The notes under the pieces are model-generated. The model had not been told where the DNA came from. It saw nothing but the letters and a program-made list of their open reading frames with translations, and did no database searches. A program made the translations under genes and the position numbers. From Dipteronia dyeriana (Eukaryota > Streptophyta > Magnoliopsida > Sapindales > Sapindaceae): DNA of 64,000 nucleotides. The DNA is taken from contig CM065296.1 of NCBI GenBank assembly GCA_032871835.1, forward strand, positions 115,640,146 to 115,704,145, written 5' to 3'. Positions within the stretch are counted from its first letter, which is position 1, and every line of letters begins with the position of its first letter. Below are positions 46,900 through 59,029 of this stretch, in pieces.

Positions 46900-48186
46900 T
46901 TACCCTTGGTCTTGAGGTGATAATATCGATTTTTCCATGTAGACCCAAATCATTGTAGGACATAGCTGAAGAATGAGTAAACAAGAAAAACAAGCTTTAT
47001 TGATATGAAGGATGTAGTACATTATTGTCGGAAAAAAGAAACTAGTCGGAGGCTGCCTGCTCCTGAGTCCCCTGTTCAAGGGTAGAATTTCCTTAGGTGA
47101 TCCGCATTCCAAGTGTGGTCGATGAGTCGGCCATTCATATCCTCGAGCTTGTACGCCCCATTACTGATCACCATCTTTATTAGGTATGGTCATTCCCAGT
47201 TGGGCCCTAGGACCTCTTCCTGGTATTCGACATTACTGTCCTGAGAACTAAGTCTTCTTCTTTGAAGTTTCGGGCTTTAACCCTCCTGTTGAAGTACCTG
47301 GCAATCCTGCTTTGGTAGATTGCTACCTTCTAGGCTATTCGATCTTGTTTTTCCTCCAAGAGGTTCAGGATAGCTCGGAGCTTACCTTTCATTGCTCCCT
47401 GGTTCGAAATGTTGGACTCTAAAGGAGGTCAATTTGTGCTCGATAAGTAGGACTGTTTCAATCGCGAAGGCCAAAGAGTAGGGCATTTCCCCTGTAGCTG
47501 TTCTCCTTGTAGTACGGTAAGCCAAGAGGACCTCGGGAAGCTCCTCTACCCATATGCCTTTCTTCTGTTGTAGCTTTTTCTTCAATAATTTTTTAATGGT
47601 TTTATTCATGGATTCCACCAGACCATTGGTCTGAGGGTGGGCTACCGAAGCAAACTGAAGGTCGATTCCTAAGCCTTCACAGAAATCTCTGAATCGACCA
47701 TTATCGAATTGTTTTTCGAGGTCGGTTATAATGGCAAGGGGGTATCATGCTTGACATGTCCCAGAGCTGTAGGAAGCGGTCCAATCAAATTGACTCCCAC
47801 ATAGCAAAGGGGTATGGCGAGCTAAGAGATGACAAGTGCTCCTGAGGGAGGTGACTCAAGTTTACGGCCTTCTGGCATGCCTCAAAGGTTTACACCAAGT
47901 TCTTCGCATCTTGATGGATTGTAGGCCAATAATACCCCATGCGGAGAACCTGATATGCCAAGGCCTCTTCACCAATATGGTTCCCACATTCCCCGGAATG
48001 AACCTCTCTCAAAGCCCACTTGGCTTCTTCAGGGTGTAGACATCGGAGTAGGGGAATGGATTTTCCCTTTCGGTATAAATTCTCATACAACATACAATAC
48101 CGAACCGAGAGCTTTTTAACCCTCATAGCTAGGTCGGGTTCCCTGGGGAGTTTCCCATTCTGTAGATACTCCACTATTGGATCCAT
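46900..48186 (-). pseudogene. pol: Integrase remnant, gypsy element B
   Basis: The HHCC zinc-binding part lies at 48050-47890 (REVHSGECGNHIGEEALAY, then YYWPTIHQDAKNLV). The core is shortened: between about 47810 and 47700 a large part of the region linking the first and second catalytic Asp is missing, and the first Asp position reads Asn. The C-terminal core resumes at 47618 (ESMNKTIKKLL, ELPEVLLAYRTTRR). Downstream sequence to 46900 holds the end of pol. It cannot act as an integrase. Confidence 0.85.
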
Positions 48187-49212
48187 CTAGCATCGCTGTC
48201 TGCCAAGGTATAAGCTTCCTTACCTGTCATAATGCTAGGTAGGGGGATTACTTGAAGAGGGACTCCTTGAGGTAGGGTCTGGCCACCATATACAGCTATA
48301 TTGGCAAGGATGTCAGCCCGATGATTTAACTGTTGAGGTATCTGCTCGATTCTGAATCCCTTAAATCTGTTTTTGAGTTGTTGAACCAATCTCAGGTACG
48401 CAATCATATTATCCCCTTTTGCCTGATAATCTTCGGAGACTTGGTTGACCATGAGTGAAAAGTCGCTCTTGATATTCAGGTAATCAACCCCAAGTTCTAT
48501 TGCTGCCTTTATTCCAGCTAGTAGGGCTTTGTACTCTGCCTCATTGTTTGTGGCTTTAAATTTAAACCTGAAATAGTGGCAGCACTCAGTTCCTTCTGGG
48601 TCGATAAGGACTATGCCCACTCCTCCCCCATATTGCCCGGAAGCTCTATCAGTGTAGAGAGTCCATGACTTGCAGCCTTCCGACCAGTTGTCAAGTTCTG
48701 GAATCCTCTCAAGGGTTACATATGTTACCGTAGGGGTTACCTGGTCTGAAGGTATTGAGAGCTCGTCCATAAAGTCTGCTAGTGCCTGAGCGTTTATCGC
48801 GGTCTTAGGTTTATACTTTAAATCAAATTGGGTAAGCTCTAGGGCCCATAGAACCAGCCTTCCAGAAATATTCAGCCTTGTAAGAATTGGCGGAGGGGTT
48901 GGTCTGTCACCACTGTTATTGAATGAGCATGGAAGTAGGGACGAAGTTTCCTTACCGAGGTCACCTAGGCGTAAGCGAGCTTCTTCAATAAAGTATAGTT
49001 CTTTTCGAGCTTGGTTAGAGCGTGACTCACATGGTAGATAGGTCATTGGATTCTATCCCCGCATTCCTTGACCAAAGCCCCGCTTATGGTGGTCTCTGAA
49101 ACGGCCAAGTATATTTGGAGCTTTTCTTCAGGATTTGGCTTGACCAGCAATGGAGGGCTTGTTAGGTATCTTTTCAAATCTTGGAAAGCTTGTTCGCTCT
49201 TCTGATCCCATT
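48174..49212 (-). pseudogene. pol: RNase H regions, gypsy element B
   Basis: The RT-linked RNase H remnant (49212-48830) is followed by a well-preserved second RNase H domain (about 48670-48300) with SWTLYTDRAS (catalytic Asp), ATNNEAEYKALLAGI (Glu) and LNIKSDFSLMVNQV (Asp). In the first motif Arg replaces the usual Gly. This long open frame of 290 codons is one of the least damaged parts of element B. Confidence 0.88.
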
Positions 49213-50143
49213 TCATGTTTCTTCTACACTTGATAGCTTTAAAGAATGGTAGACACTTATCGGTAACCGAGAGATGAACCTATTGAGCACGGCTACCTGT
49301 CCGGTCAAGGCTTGAACCTGTTTAAGAGAGCTGGGGGATTCTAGATCCAGGATAGCCATGATCTTTTCCAGGTTAGCCTCTATGCCTCTCTCATGGACCA
49401 TAAAGCCCAGAAACTTCCCCGTAGTTACCCAAAGACGTATTTAGAAGGGTTCAACCTCATCTGATTTTCCCTTAGGATCATGAAGGTCTTACGAAGGTCG
49501 TCCAGGTGGCCTCCCGAGGTTGAAGATTTAGTGATCATGTCATCGATGTACACCTCTATCGACCTTCCGATTTTGGGATTGAACAATCGATTGACTAACC
49601 GATGGTAAGTAGCTCCAGCATTTTTGAGTCTGAAAGGCATCGCCTTGTAGCAGTACAAGCCTTACGTGGTGATGAAACTGGTCTTTTCCTGGTCCATGGG
49701 ATGCATCATAATCTGATTGTAGCCGAAAAATGCCCGGTTGAGGTCAATATTGTCTACACACATGCGCCACTTCCCATTTGCCTTTATGACCATGACCACA
49801 TTGGCGATCCACTCGGGGTAACGGGCTTCTCGAATGAAGCCTGCCTGGGTTAGTTTATCCATCTATTCTTGAACCGACACACTTCTTTCAGTGTTAAAGT
49901 GGCATCTTTTCTGTTTAATAGGTTTAAAGGTTGGATCCACCGTCAGTCGATGTGCTGCTAATGTCATTGGGATCCCCGGCATCTCAGCATGACTCTAAAC
50001 AAAAATGTCATTGAACTCTGTGAGGAGCCTAATCAAACCCTTTCTCATTCCTGGCTTAAGGGTAGCTCCGATCTTGACGACTTTCGAGGGATTACTTATT
50101 CGGTAAGAATCTCTTCTAACTTATCCACTAGATGACCGCTGGC
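49213..50143 (-). pseudogene. pol: Reverse transcriptase remnant with in-frame deletion, gypsy element B
   Basis: Conserved blocks KANGKWRMCV, PFRLKNAGATYHRLVN and the EVYIDDMITKS box (about 49555) are present. The segment normally linking the LNRA block to SGYNQI, about 30 residues including the first catalytic Asp (SFMDA motif), is absent: LNRA joins directly to FFGYNQI at about 49727-49735. A stop separates the blocks at 49659-49661. Gypsy element A retains the segment in its own RT, which makes the deletion clear. Confidence 0.88.
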
Positions 50144-51043
50144 TCATTCCCTTATCTGTTCTTCCATGTCGGGCACCACGAGGCCATCTTCGGGCCAATC
50201 GGTGGAACCCGTGTCTTTCAGGTTTAGTGCAGGGGTTATCCTACCTTGGATCGTCGTCACCTGGGCGAGTTGTTTTGCTAAAGCTGCTGGGTTGGCCGAC
50301 ACTGTGTAGCATTTCCTAGCTACTTGCTGATCACACCGAACTTCCACCACCTTGTCTCCTACCGGGAACTTTAGGACATTGTGGTAAATAGAAAGGATCC
50401 CTTTCAAGGATGATAAAAATGGCCTCCCTAATATTGCATTGTAGGCCGATGAGGTATCTACCACCACGAAGTCGGTCATGATATTTTACTGGATCGGTGC
50501 AGCTCCAATGATCACTGGTAGGATTTTTGATCCTACGGGTGTGATTGAGTCCCCAGTGAACCCATATAATGGAGTAGTGCAACTATTGTAACACCACTGC
50601 TTCAAGTTTAGCTTTTCCAAGGTATTTTTGAATAGGACGTCGACGCTGCTACCTGTATCGATAAGTACGCGGTGCACCATGAAGTTGGCAATTTGTACGG
50701 TGATGACCATAGGGTCATCATGAGGTTGCACTGTGTTATAGACATCAGCTTCGGTGAAAATGATATGTGACAGTTGGGAGGGGTTGGTCGGTCTCTGGCC
50801 GACCTTGAAGATATCCCGCCCCTCGTCCGTACGAGGGACTTTTCTCGCATGGTTTTTCTTGGAACTGTGGGAGGTGCCGGCCAGAGTGGGCCCCCGCTGA
50901 TAGTATGTATTATCTGAATCCGTTGCATCAGATCCGCCTGCTCTCCCTTTATTTTCTCGGCATGTTCTCGGATCTCGACTTACACCTCTCTTCCAGTCTG
51001 AATGATCTCCCTGACTTGTTGTAAGAATTTTGTCAAGCATCAT
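50144..51043 (-). pseudogene. pol: Aspartic protease region, gypsy element B
   Basis: The motif VLIDTGSSVDVLF (about 50650) is an intact Asp-Thr-Gly active site, and AYNAILGRPFL (about 50430) is the conserved C-terminal patch. The two halves are in different frames near 50480, so a frameshift separates them. The N-terminal part is Arg/Ser-rich linker. Confidence 0.9.
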
Positions 51044-51399
51044 ACCCTTATCAAAGCCTCAATCTGGTTCCGCAGATTGTAGCATTCTGAAGTGTTATGC
51101 TCTACGTCCTCGTGAAAGTCGTAATATTTATAACAATTTCTCTTATCGACCGGGGCTTTCATGGGAGCGGGTTTCTATAACAAACCATTGTCCCGAATGG
51201 CGAGGTAGACTGTTTCTCGGGATGCATTTAAGGGAGTGTAATGGTCGTACCCCCTCTCATCGCGAGCTATAGGGGCCACTGTCCTAGGAGGTGGTAAAGC
51301 TTGAGGAGAAGCTCGTTTATCTGGATACCTTTTCGGTCTGGGTTGAGGAAGGGGGAAGCCGTATGTTGATTTATTATGGGGTTTGTTCTAGCTTTTCTG

Positions 51400-52760
51400 A
51401 GCTTGCTCTGGTCTGGGAGCTTCCTTCTTTTATTGTTGTACGGCTCTCATGTCTTCATGTTTCATCTTAACCTTGAGCTGTTCGTCGACCTCAATCTGCT
51501 CTAGAGCCCGATCATAAGCTTCTTTGTAGGTTTCTAGAGGTCTCTTAGCGAAAGACCGGAAAAGATTTCCTGCCCACAGGTTCCTTCTAAAGTTGGCGAA
51601 GGTTACTCTCTCGGTGAAGACCTCAATCTGGATGACTTCCTTGTGGAAATGCTTGACATAGGCCCGTAGGGTTTCCCCTCTCTCCTGGATCATGTATTGT
51701 AGATGGATCGGGTCCTTCAATCGAAGCTTAGTTCCCTGGAATTATGAGCAAAAATCGGTTGATAACTTGGTGAAGGAATCCACGCTTCCATCGGGTAGTT
51801 TCCTAAACCAGGTTTTAGCATAATCGGTAAGTGTAGTAGGGAACATTCAACACATAGCGGCCCTGGTTGTGTTCTGGACCTCCATCTGTTGAACGAAGCT
51901 CTCTAAGTGGCTTAGGGGATCTTCAGTCCCGGAGAACCTGTCAGTTGGCATTTTGAACTTAGGCGGAGCTCTGCCTCCCGGACCCTTCTGGTGAATGGGA
52001 CATTCATATCACTTAGAGGATCTTTCTTGCCCTCCTTGTATTTTCCCTTCTTCATCAATTGGACCTCCTTCTGAAGTTCTGCCAACTGGTCCTTTAGACG
52101 TTTGCTTTCGGATTTCCTTGAGTTGATCTCGGATTCCTCACCATCGGATCATTCTGACAAACTGGCTACCTCCACCAGGTTCCTTCTTCGAAGGGGGTCT
52201 GCTCGGGGGCTTTGCTGACTTTCTTCCTCTCTACCCCGGGCTTCTCTCTTTGAAGTAGTTGGGTGGAGAAACTCTTCCCTCTCTCGGGAAAGGATGCCAG
52301 CTACAGATTTGACTTGCCTTGGTTGGTAGCATGGCAGCGTTTCGGGAACGTGGGGCATGGGCCATAGTCTATCCCGTATCGAGGTTGGGAGCCCCGCTCT
52401 ATTACGAGCTGATTCTCGAGGGGCAGGTCCCAGGCGATCGAAGGCGTTGCCTAACCCCAAGCCTGCTTGACTCCCCCTGATTGCAGAGAACCGCTTGTTG
52501 GATAGCAATACCCTCAACGAGTAGTCGAAGGCGGACGTTTTCTATAAAGGCCGTCGCTTGTTGGTCAAGCTTGACCTGACTTCCCATGGGGGATCCAGAG
52601 CCCGTACAGTGGCTGACTGGGTGGGAAGCTGGCTAGGAAGCCCGGATTTTCTCATTTTTCTTGGGACCTTTCTTGTCGATGTAGCAGAAGGTTGTCCCGA
52701 TATGCCCTGCTGCCCCTGTGAGGAGCGGAGCCTCATGATTATTATGAAATAACAAACTTT
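51400..52760 (-). pseudogene. gag: gag remnant, gypsy element B
   Basis: The capsid-like domain appears at 51720-51430 (RGETLRAYVKHFHKEV, AYDRALEQIEVDEQLK), the same type of Gag as gypsy element A. Upstream pieces (52736-52149) are polar, Gln/Arg-rich N-terminal Gag, broken by frame changes around 52140 and 51960. The zinc knuckle was not found intact. Confidence 0.8.
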
Positions 52761-52789
52761 TCGAATGTAAAGGTGGTGGTGTGAGAGTT

Positions 52790-52811
52790 CCCCACAGACG
52801 GCGTCAGAAAG
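52790..52811 (-). other. Primer-binding-site-like motif, gypsy element B
   Basis: Immediately inside the 5' LTR the minus strand reads TCTGACGCCGTCTGTGGGGA, closely matching the motif in gypsy element A. Confidence 0.7.
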
Positions 52812-53970
52812 TGTTGACGAGAAATTTGCTCTTGATGAGAAATTCCTGCTAACACCCCCGAGACCACTATCACGAAAGTGGTGGCCGGGGTCGATACCGT
52901 TGGAACCTAACTTGTTAAGAGATAGACGAAAGGCTGGATCGTAATAGCAGTGAATGGGAGCTTTTATTACTGATATATTGCTTTAAAAATACAAATCACT
53001 CTCTTATATGCTTGCAGTCTCTCTAAGATGTAGGGTGGTGGCAACTCTGTGCCTGTCGAATAGTGGAAACGAAGGTGGCCGTGTTCTGAATACATAATTT
53101 AGGCATTCTCATCTTCTTTTCTTTCTTTCTTCTCTCTGTTGCTATCTATCTTTTTTCTTGTCTATTTTCTATTTGTGGCTATCATGCTTGGCTCTATTTA
53201 TACATGGTTTAAGATGGTTTGAATTTGCTGATATCCCGCCATGATTCTTTGAATCCGTTTCCTCATTATCGGGTGGGATCCTACATTGAAAAATGGTTGA
53301 TTCCGAATAAATAGCGAAAACAATTAACGTGAATGAGTTTGTTTCCTTTTTGCAATCAAACTCTTGGTTCGCACGTATACGGGAATAATGATGGTTATCT
53401 TCTAGAAATGATCTTGTATGTTATCGCGGCATGGTTTTTCATGGAGGTCACCCAGCCAGCTGCATGTTGCCCCATAGAGCGAGGTAGATCCCTGCTCCGA
53501 CTCTGTTCTTAAAAGCTTGAGATGGATTTTCCCTGACCCTTGAGGGCTTGAGGTGCTCTTGTAGAAATTCGTGGGAGGTAGCCGGGGTAGTGTGGATTTA
53601 GGCGTGATTCTTCCTTTATGTCCAGCAAGGACAGCGGGCTTCTAGAGAGGTTGGCTGGCTTCTCATGAATGTCTCTTGAGCTTGGAGACTTCTCCTGTCA
53701 TTAACAGGGCAGTTGAGGAGCTCGACCTCAGAGCCGAGGTTTCCCGATAGATGGCCTAGAGAAGCCTGAGTTTCGGTATTCTTGTGGGGGCTCGTCCTGG
53801 GTACGCCTAGCTTGTTTTCTGTTAGTGGTGAAGCCGAGCCGGCCTTCCCTGCTCCTGCGGGGTGGCTTTATGGTCTATCCAAGCTTCATGATTATCGATT
53901 ATGGGTGTTGAACTGTGGCGGGAAAATAGAAAATTTATCTTTGACCCCTGACCAAATTCCATTATTAACA
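52812..53970 (-). repeat. 5' LTR of gypsy element B
   Basis: The 1159-bp repeat matches 41287-42463. GAATC (53971-53975) follows it and pairs with GAAAC before the other LTR (four of five bases). The two LTRs look clearly more alike than those of element A, so this insertion is probably younger. Confidence 0.93.
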
Positions 53971-53975
53971 GAATC

Positions 53976-54790
53976 ATTTCAACTTGGCTTTGTCCTTCTT
54001 AACACCATCATTTTTGCCTATTTTCTAATTTTCGGTTTTATTCTTATTGAAATTCTTTTTAGGACCCTTCTCTTTCTGCTTTTGGAAGTTCCCTTTCTTT
54101 TCTTTACACATAAAGCTCTTAGCCTCGCACTTGCTGGACTCAACCATGTAAAGCTGACTGGAAGCCTTAGCTGCCTTTAGACGCTCTTCTTCCAGTTCAA
54201 CATGACATGATATATCATTAAAAGTTTTGATGTTATTATTGTGGGTCATGTTGATGTTCATGTTTTCTTAGCTATTAGGAAGAGACCGGATCACAACTTG
54301 AATTGGTTGCTCATCAGTTAAAGTATGACTTGCATACTTCAATTCACGTATCATGTTTGTCTTCTCTCTCAGGTGCTGCCTCATATCATGATTCTGGCGC
54401 TTTCTGTATGTGTCAAACTTAATTGTAAGTCTCCTAAGTTTGGTAGTAGAAATACCACCAAACTTGTCCTTCAACGCAATCCACATGTCTTGTGCAATGT
54501 CATACTCTTCATATACACACATGAAAGCATCAGTCATGCTGCTTAGCATCGTTATACGAGCTAGACTGTTCTTCCTTTTCCAGGTCTGATATGTTTCCAT
54601 ATCTCTCCTGTGTTGGGTAGTGCTACCATCTAGTGGTTCTACCATAGCGTTCGTAAGAGTTTCCAGAACCTCTTGCTCATCAAGGATCAACTGAATTTTT
54701 CAATGCCACATCTCATAGTTGTAACCGTTCAACTTCTCTCCCTTGTTCAACTTAGCAACAATTGACCTAGATGCATAAGTCATTTCTTGA
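53976..54790 (-). pseudogene. gag: Copia gag remnant
   Basis: The minus strand at 54690-54268 encodes a UBN2-type copia Gag: TYQTWKRKNSLARITMLSSM, DIAQDMWIALKDKFGG, STTKLRRLTIKFDTY and LPNS. The continuation 54261-54025 is Lys-rich with a conserved HVELEEERLKA segment and leads to the zinc knuckle split by gypsy element B. A stop lies between the two pieces and a frameshift near 54025. Confidence 0.9.
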
Positions 54791-56757
54791 AATTTTATGT
54801 AACACATAATCTAATTAATAGTTATTCTATCATGTTTTTCTAATAATTTCACACTTAGCACAAATGCTATGTAGCAAACTTACACTTAAAAATATAATAA
54901 GAGGAATATTAGGATAGGAATCAAAATAAGAGTCAAAGCTCTTGATCATCATCCAAATTCACAACATTTACTAATTTATATTTATTAGTGTCCATTGCGC
55001 AAAATTGTTCTAACATTGTTTCTTACAATTTAGAACACCCATATTGAATAAGCACAAGTAAATAAAACTTTGCATAATCATGTGCACTAATATCCCATTT
55101 CATTAATAATAAAGAGTTTGTACAAACTAGGAGTATTTATAAATTTATACATCTTAAGAATTACAATCTCAATCAGTAATTCTAAAACCCTCTGGGATTT
55201 CATGCAAGATTCATTCAAAGTGTGTAAAGATACTTTGCTTATCATTTACAAATAGGTAGTAATTCCCATCTACCCTAAACTTTCTAAATGTAGATATTGC
55301 ATACCATCATTCACTAACTTTACAATGTCTTTGTGATCTCAAATTAGCACCGGTGTTATAGGCCACATGCTTTTTGAGGTTTCTATACACTTAAATATCT
55401 CGATATTCTAATATAGCTGTTAATGTTTCACTGAAGGTGGTAAATTTATCAGCTTCTAGAGAGGCTAACATCTCAATGTTATTATGTCGTAGTTCATCTG
55501 GTAGAACCTTAAGAAGTGCGTGAATTATGTCTTTTCATATAAACTCTATTCCACCATCACTCCAAGGCCATTCAGAAACTATTAGATCCCCAAACCTTAA
55601 TAGTTGTTCATTTAAACTAGTGCTAAAATCCATTTTATGATCTTCTAGTTTGTTTATGAACTTAGCAAGGGATATTTCGAAATTCATATATCTTTCAATA
55701 TCCACTTTATCTATCTCCATTCTTGGAGATTGTTGACTTTCATCGTCCTCAAGTGTCCAAGGTATATACTCATCAATAGTATTTTCCTTTGTGGACATTT
55801 CATCCGACAATTGTGGATTATCTTCTACCAATTACGGTGAATATTCCTCCATCGACAGTGGTGAGTACTCCTCTTGAGAATCAGAGTCATCCGACAATGG
55901 TGAATTATCTTCTACCAATTGTGGTGAATATTGATCCACCAACAGTGGTGAGTAATCCTCTTGAGGATCAGTGTTAGATGAGCTGTGGTTACACATTTCC
56001 TCAATCTACAGAGAAATGAAAAATAGACACCCATAAATTTGTTAGTAGAATTATATGAGAACTTATAAAAATTCATAGGGCATATTCAACTCCCACTGGA
56101 GCGAAAATTTAATCATTGGAATTAATCACAATGATAATTCTTTTTGGATTTGTCGGAAAATCGCCATAGTCACAAAAAATCATCTATTTGTTGTCGAAAA
56201 ACCGCTTTAAAAGACGTCAGAAAAATTCACCTGATAGTGGTTAGAAACCGTCACCGAAAACCCTGTCGAAAACCATCACCAGAAATCGCTATCGGAAACC
56301 GTCACAGAAAACCGCTGTCGGAAAATGTCACCAAACCGCTGTCAAAAACCGTCACCGTAAACCACTGTCGAAAACTGTTGCTGAAAAATGCTACCGAAAA
56401 CCATTGCTGAAAAACGCTACCGAAAACCATTGATGGAAATCGATGTAGAAAACCATCACCGGAAACTGCTGCCGAAAACACATAATTGAAATATGTGAAT
56501 TCATTAATAGCCAAAAAGAAAAATTGGCATTTGACATAATTGAAATATGTATGATAACCAAAAATACTCATTAAATAAAGATTATATTATTTCAACACTA
56601 AAAATACACACAGATGCATATACATTGTGTATATAATCAATCCGACAGAATGATCAATTTGTTTTATATGTTATTCTACAACTAACATTAAAACTTTGAT
56701 CCATGGATATCATAAACACATAGAAAACTTTTTCAAACAGGAAAACATTCAACATTT
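54791..56757 (-). other. Unusually long copia leader with unidentified ORF and minisatellite
   Basis: Copia gag normally starts shortly after the PBS, but here almost 2 kb separates the gag start (about 54785) from the PBS (56758). The part next to the PBS (56495-56757) matches the second leader copy at 31285-31554. The rest holds an acidic 98-codon minus-strand frame (55831-55535; DEYIPWTLEDDESQQS, NFEISLAKFINKLEDHKMD), a related downstream frame to about 55330, and a minisatellite (56150-56480). I do not recognise the protein. No target duplication or terminal repeats were found to prove an insertion. Confidence 0.5.
56150..56480. repeat. Minisatellite of AACCGTCACCGAAAACCGCT-type units
   Basis: Degenerate units of about 20-40 bases alternating ACCGTCACCG and CGCTGTCGGAAA blocks recur more than eight times. 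They lie in the copia leader. Open frames crossing them are repeat translations and not genes. Confidence 0.8.
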
Positions 56758-56769
56758 CTCTGATACCAA
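56758..56769 (-). other. Copia primer-binding site (initiator tRNA-Met)
   Basis: The minus-strand TTGGTATCAGAG directly follows LTR A and is complementary to the 3' end of initiator tRNA-Met. Confidence 0.9.
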
Positions 56770-57154
56770 TGTTAAAATTATACAATATGAGAAGAATATT
56801 AACATACCTTTTTCTGGATCGAAAAATTGAATGAATCACAAGTCAGGAAAGAGTCACCAATTAAAATGGAACTCAAACTCAAAACCATAGTATAAGAATC
56901 CTCTCTTTAGTGTTTCTCTCTTTTTTGTATTTCACGTACTACTTTTCCACTTACTGACCCCTTTTTATATATGTATCACAGAGTCGTGTGTTTACTCACA
57001 TACTGCATAAGTGGTGTCTGTAGAATAACTGTATTGGAAGTTATCTACGGTAACTGCTATAATAAGTTATTAACATGTGTTGGTTGGGATTCATAGGCCA
57101 ATACTATGGAATTGGGTTTGGATCCATCTTGGATGTACCCAATGTATACATACA
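56770..57154 (-). repeat. Copia LTR A (5' LTR), intact empty site
   Basis: The 385-bp LTR starts TGTATGTATAC on minus and ends next to the PBS. It aligns with LTR B over its full length and lacks the hAT insertion, giving the empty site GTCGTGTG at 56983-56990. Confidence 0.92.
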
Positions 57155-57649
57155 TTTTCTAATATTCAATTTCGAATCTCTTTCTTTATTACTTTTCAAC
57201 TCAGAGACTATGAGGTTACATTAATTTAGGGGTGGGCACATTGAACTCAACCCAATCGACCCGACCCGACCCGACCTGGATTTAGTGACTTGGGTCGGGT
57301 TAACTCACTAAAAAACCCTGAAACGGGTCAAATTTCTACAACCAGAAATTTCTTCGGGTCGGGTCAGGTTACAATTTTAACCCTTAACCCGTAACCCGAC
57401 CCTACATATTTACATATTAAAAAAAAATCTGAACCGGAAAACCCTTTAATTTCATTTTGATTTTTGAAACCCTAAAATCTCTCCTTTTTCTCACATCTCT
57501 CTCACCATCTATCTGCTGCAGCCGCTTCTCTCACTTTCTCCAAAGTCCAAATCGACGTCGAATCTCCAAGCCAGTGTTGTTCTTCAATCCTCCACGCCGA
57601 CGCCGCTCTTAAACCTTCCATAGTCTTCGACTCTTCGGTGTTGGTCACT

Positions 57650-57651
<2 letters not shown>

Positions 57652-57689
<38 letters not shown>
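57652..57689. repeat. CT microsatellite
   Basis: About 19 CT units in the 5' leader region of the hAT element. Confidence 0.97.
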
Positions 57690-57692
<3 letters not shown>

Positions 57693-59029
57693 GAAGCAGA
57701 GCTGGTAGCTTGGTAATGTTTTTGACGCAATGAAAACGTAACTAGAATTAGACCGACGTCTAAATTCTACTGAAAACTGGAATCCACCAGAATAAAGTTA
57801 AACTTCTGAATTTTTTATTGAATAATAAGCTATCTGAGCCTTTCGGGTTACAAGGCTATTTAAAGCGAAAGAACCCTAACCTGAATCCTTGTTGGATAAG
57901 AAACGGGATTACATACTAAAAGCTGCTATAAATAGCGAAACTGTTAAAAATAGCGAAATCACAAAAGTTACGGAAATAAAATATATTAATGACCATAAAC
58001 AAACCGGAATTAACGGTAGGCGATTCTGGCTTGTTAAAGTCAACTTATGATAAAAATGAAAATTTCCCAAAAAGGAAAGAATTGCGATTTCGGGACATAA
58101 ATGATGGAATTTGGCCGAAAAAGGAATTTGAAGATCTCGCCGATTCCCTTCAATTAAGATCATTTAATATTGGATTTAGGATGGTCCCACAAATCCATGT
58201 AGGACTCGGCCACTTATTCTACATCAGTCCCCTCTACTCTTCTACTACATCTCTGTTCTTCTATTTTAATTTTATGTGTTTTATGTGTTTTGGTTCTATT
58301 ACATCTCTGTTAGTCTGTTCTTCTACATCTCTGTAAAGAACTAAATCACTAATGATTTGGTTGCCTGGTAATGGCTTTTATGTGTTTGTATGATATATAT
58401 AATTGGTTGCCTGATAATGGTTTTTATGTGTTTGTAAATAGCTATGCCATCAAAAAGAAGGATGAGATTGAGAGAGTTGCTAAGGCCAGCCGTTAAAAAA
58501 TTAATAGAGAAGCAGATGAAGAGATTTTTCTTGTTTTTTATCAGTACTTTATAATTTTGTTGTTTTAACATTGTCAGAATGTTTTGTTGGTCTTTATTTT
58601 TTACTATGTTCTTAATTTTTGTTTATAGTTTTGAATAGATAATGTTAAGGATGCATTTAGTGACTTGAATTCATTGGGTTGTCCGGTTCGTTATTATATG
58701 GATGTGGAATTTAGAAAAAAAAAACTGAAGTCTATTATATATAATATAATATATATTATAATTTTACATTTTTACTTGGTTATATTATATACGTTTTATA
58801 CTTTGTACAATTTTTAATCTTTTATAATTTATAGGTATATATACTATATACATTTTATACTATATATATGCGGTGAATGACAGAATATCTTTGTTTAATT
58901 GTTTTTCTATGTGTTATAACAAAAAGTATATAAAAGTGTACTTAAGTTTGAAATATATCGTGAACCATATATGAAGTTCTACTTTGCAGCTTAATTAGTT
59001 ACTCAACGTATATGTGTTTCTTTTTGTAG

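Larger units (their letters stand above)
41287..53970 (-). mobile_element. Gypsy element B (Tat-like, 12.7 kb) inside copia gag
   Basis: Paired LTRs with a five-base target duplication enclose gag-PR-RT-RH-INT on minus, an antisense ORF on plus and a 99-bp tandem array. Copia gag sequence is interrupted within its zinc knuckle and resumes on the other side, showing that element B landed in the copia element. Confidence 0.93.

Noticed and set aside
57989..58336. 115-codon frame in the 5' half of the hAT element as a second element gene
   Set aside because: No recognisable domain and an AT/CT-biased composition; it lies in a probable untranslated leader.
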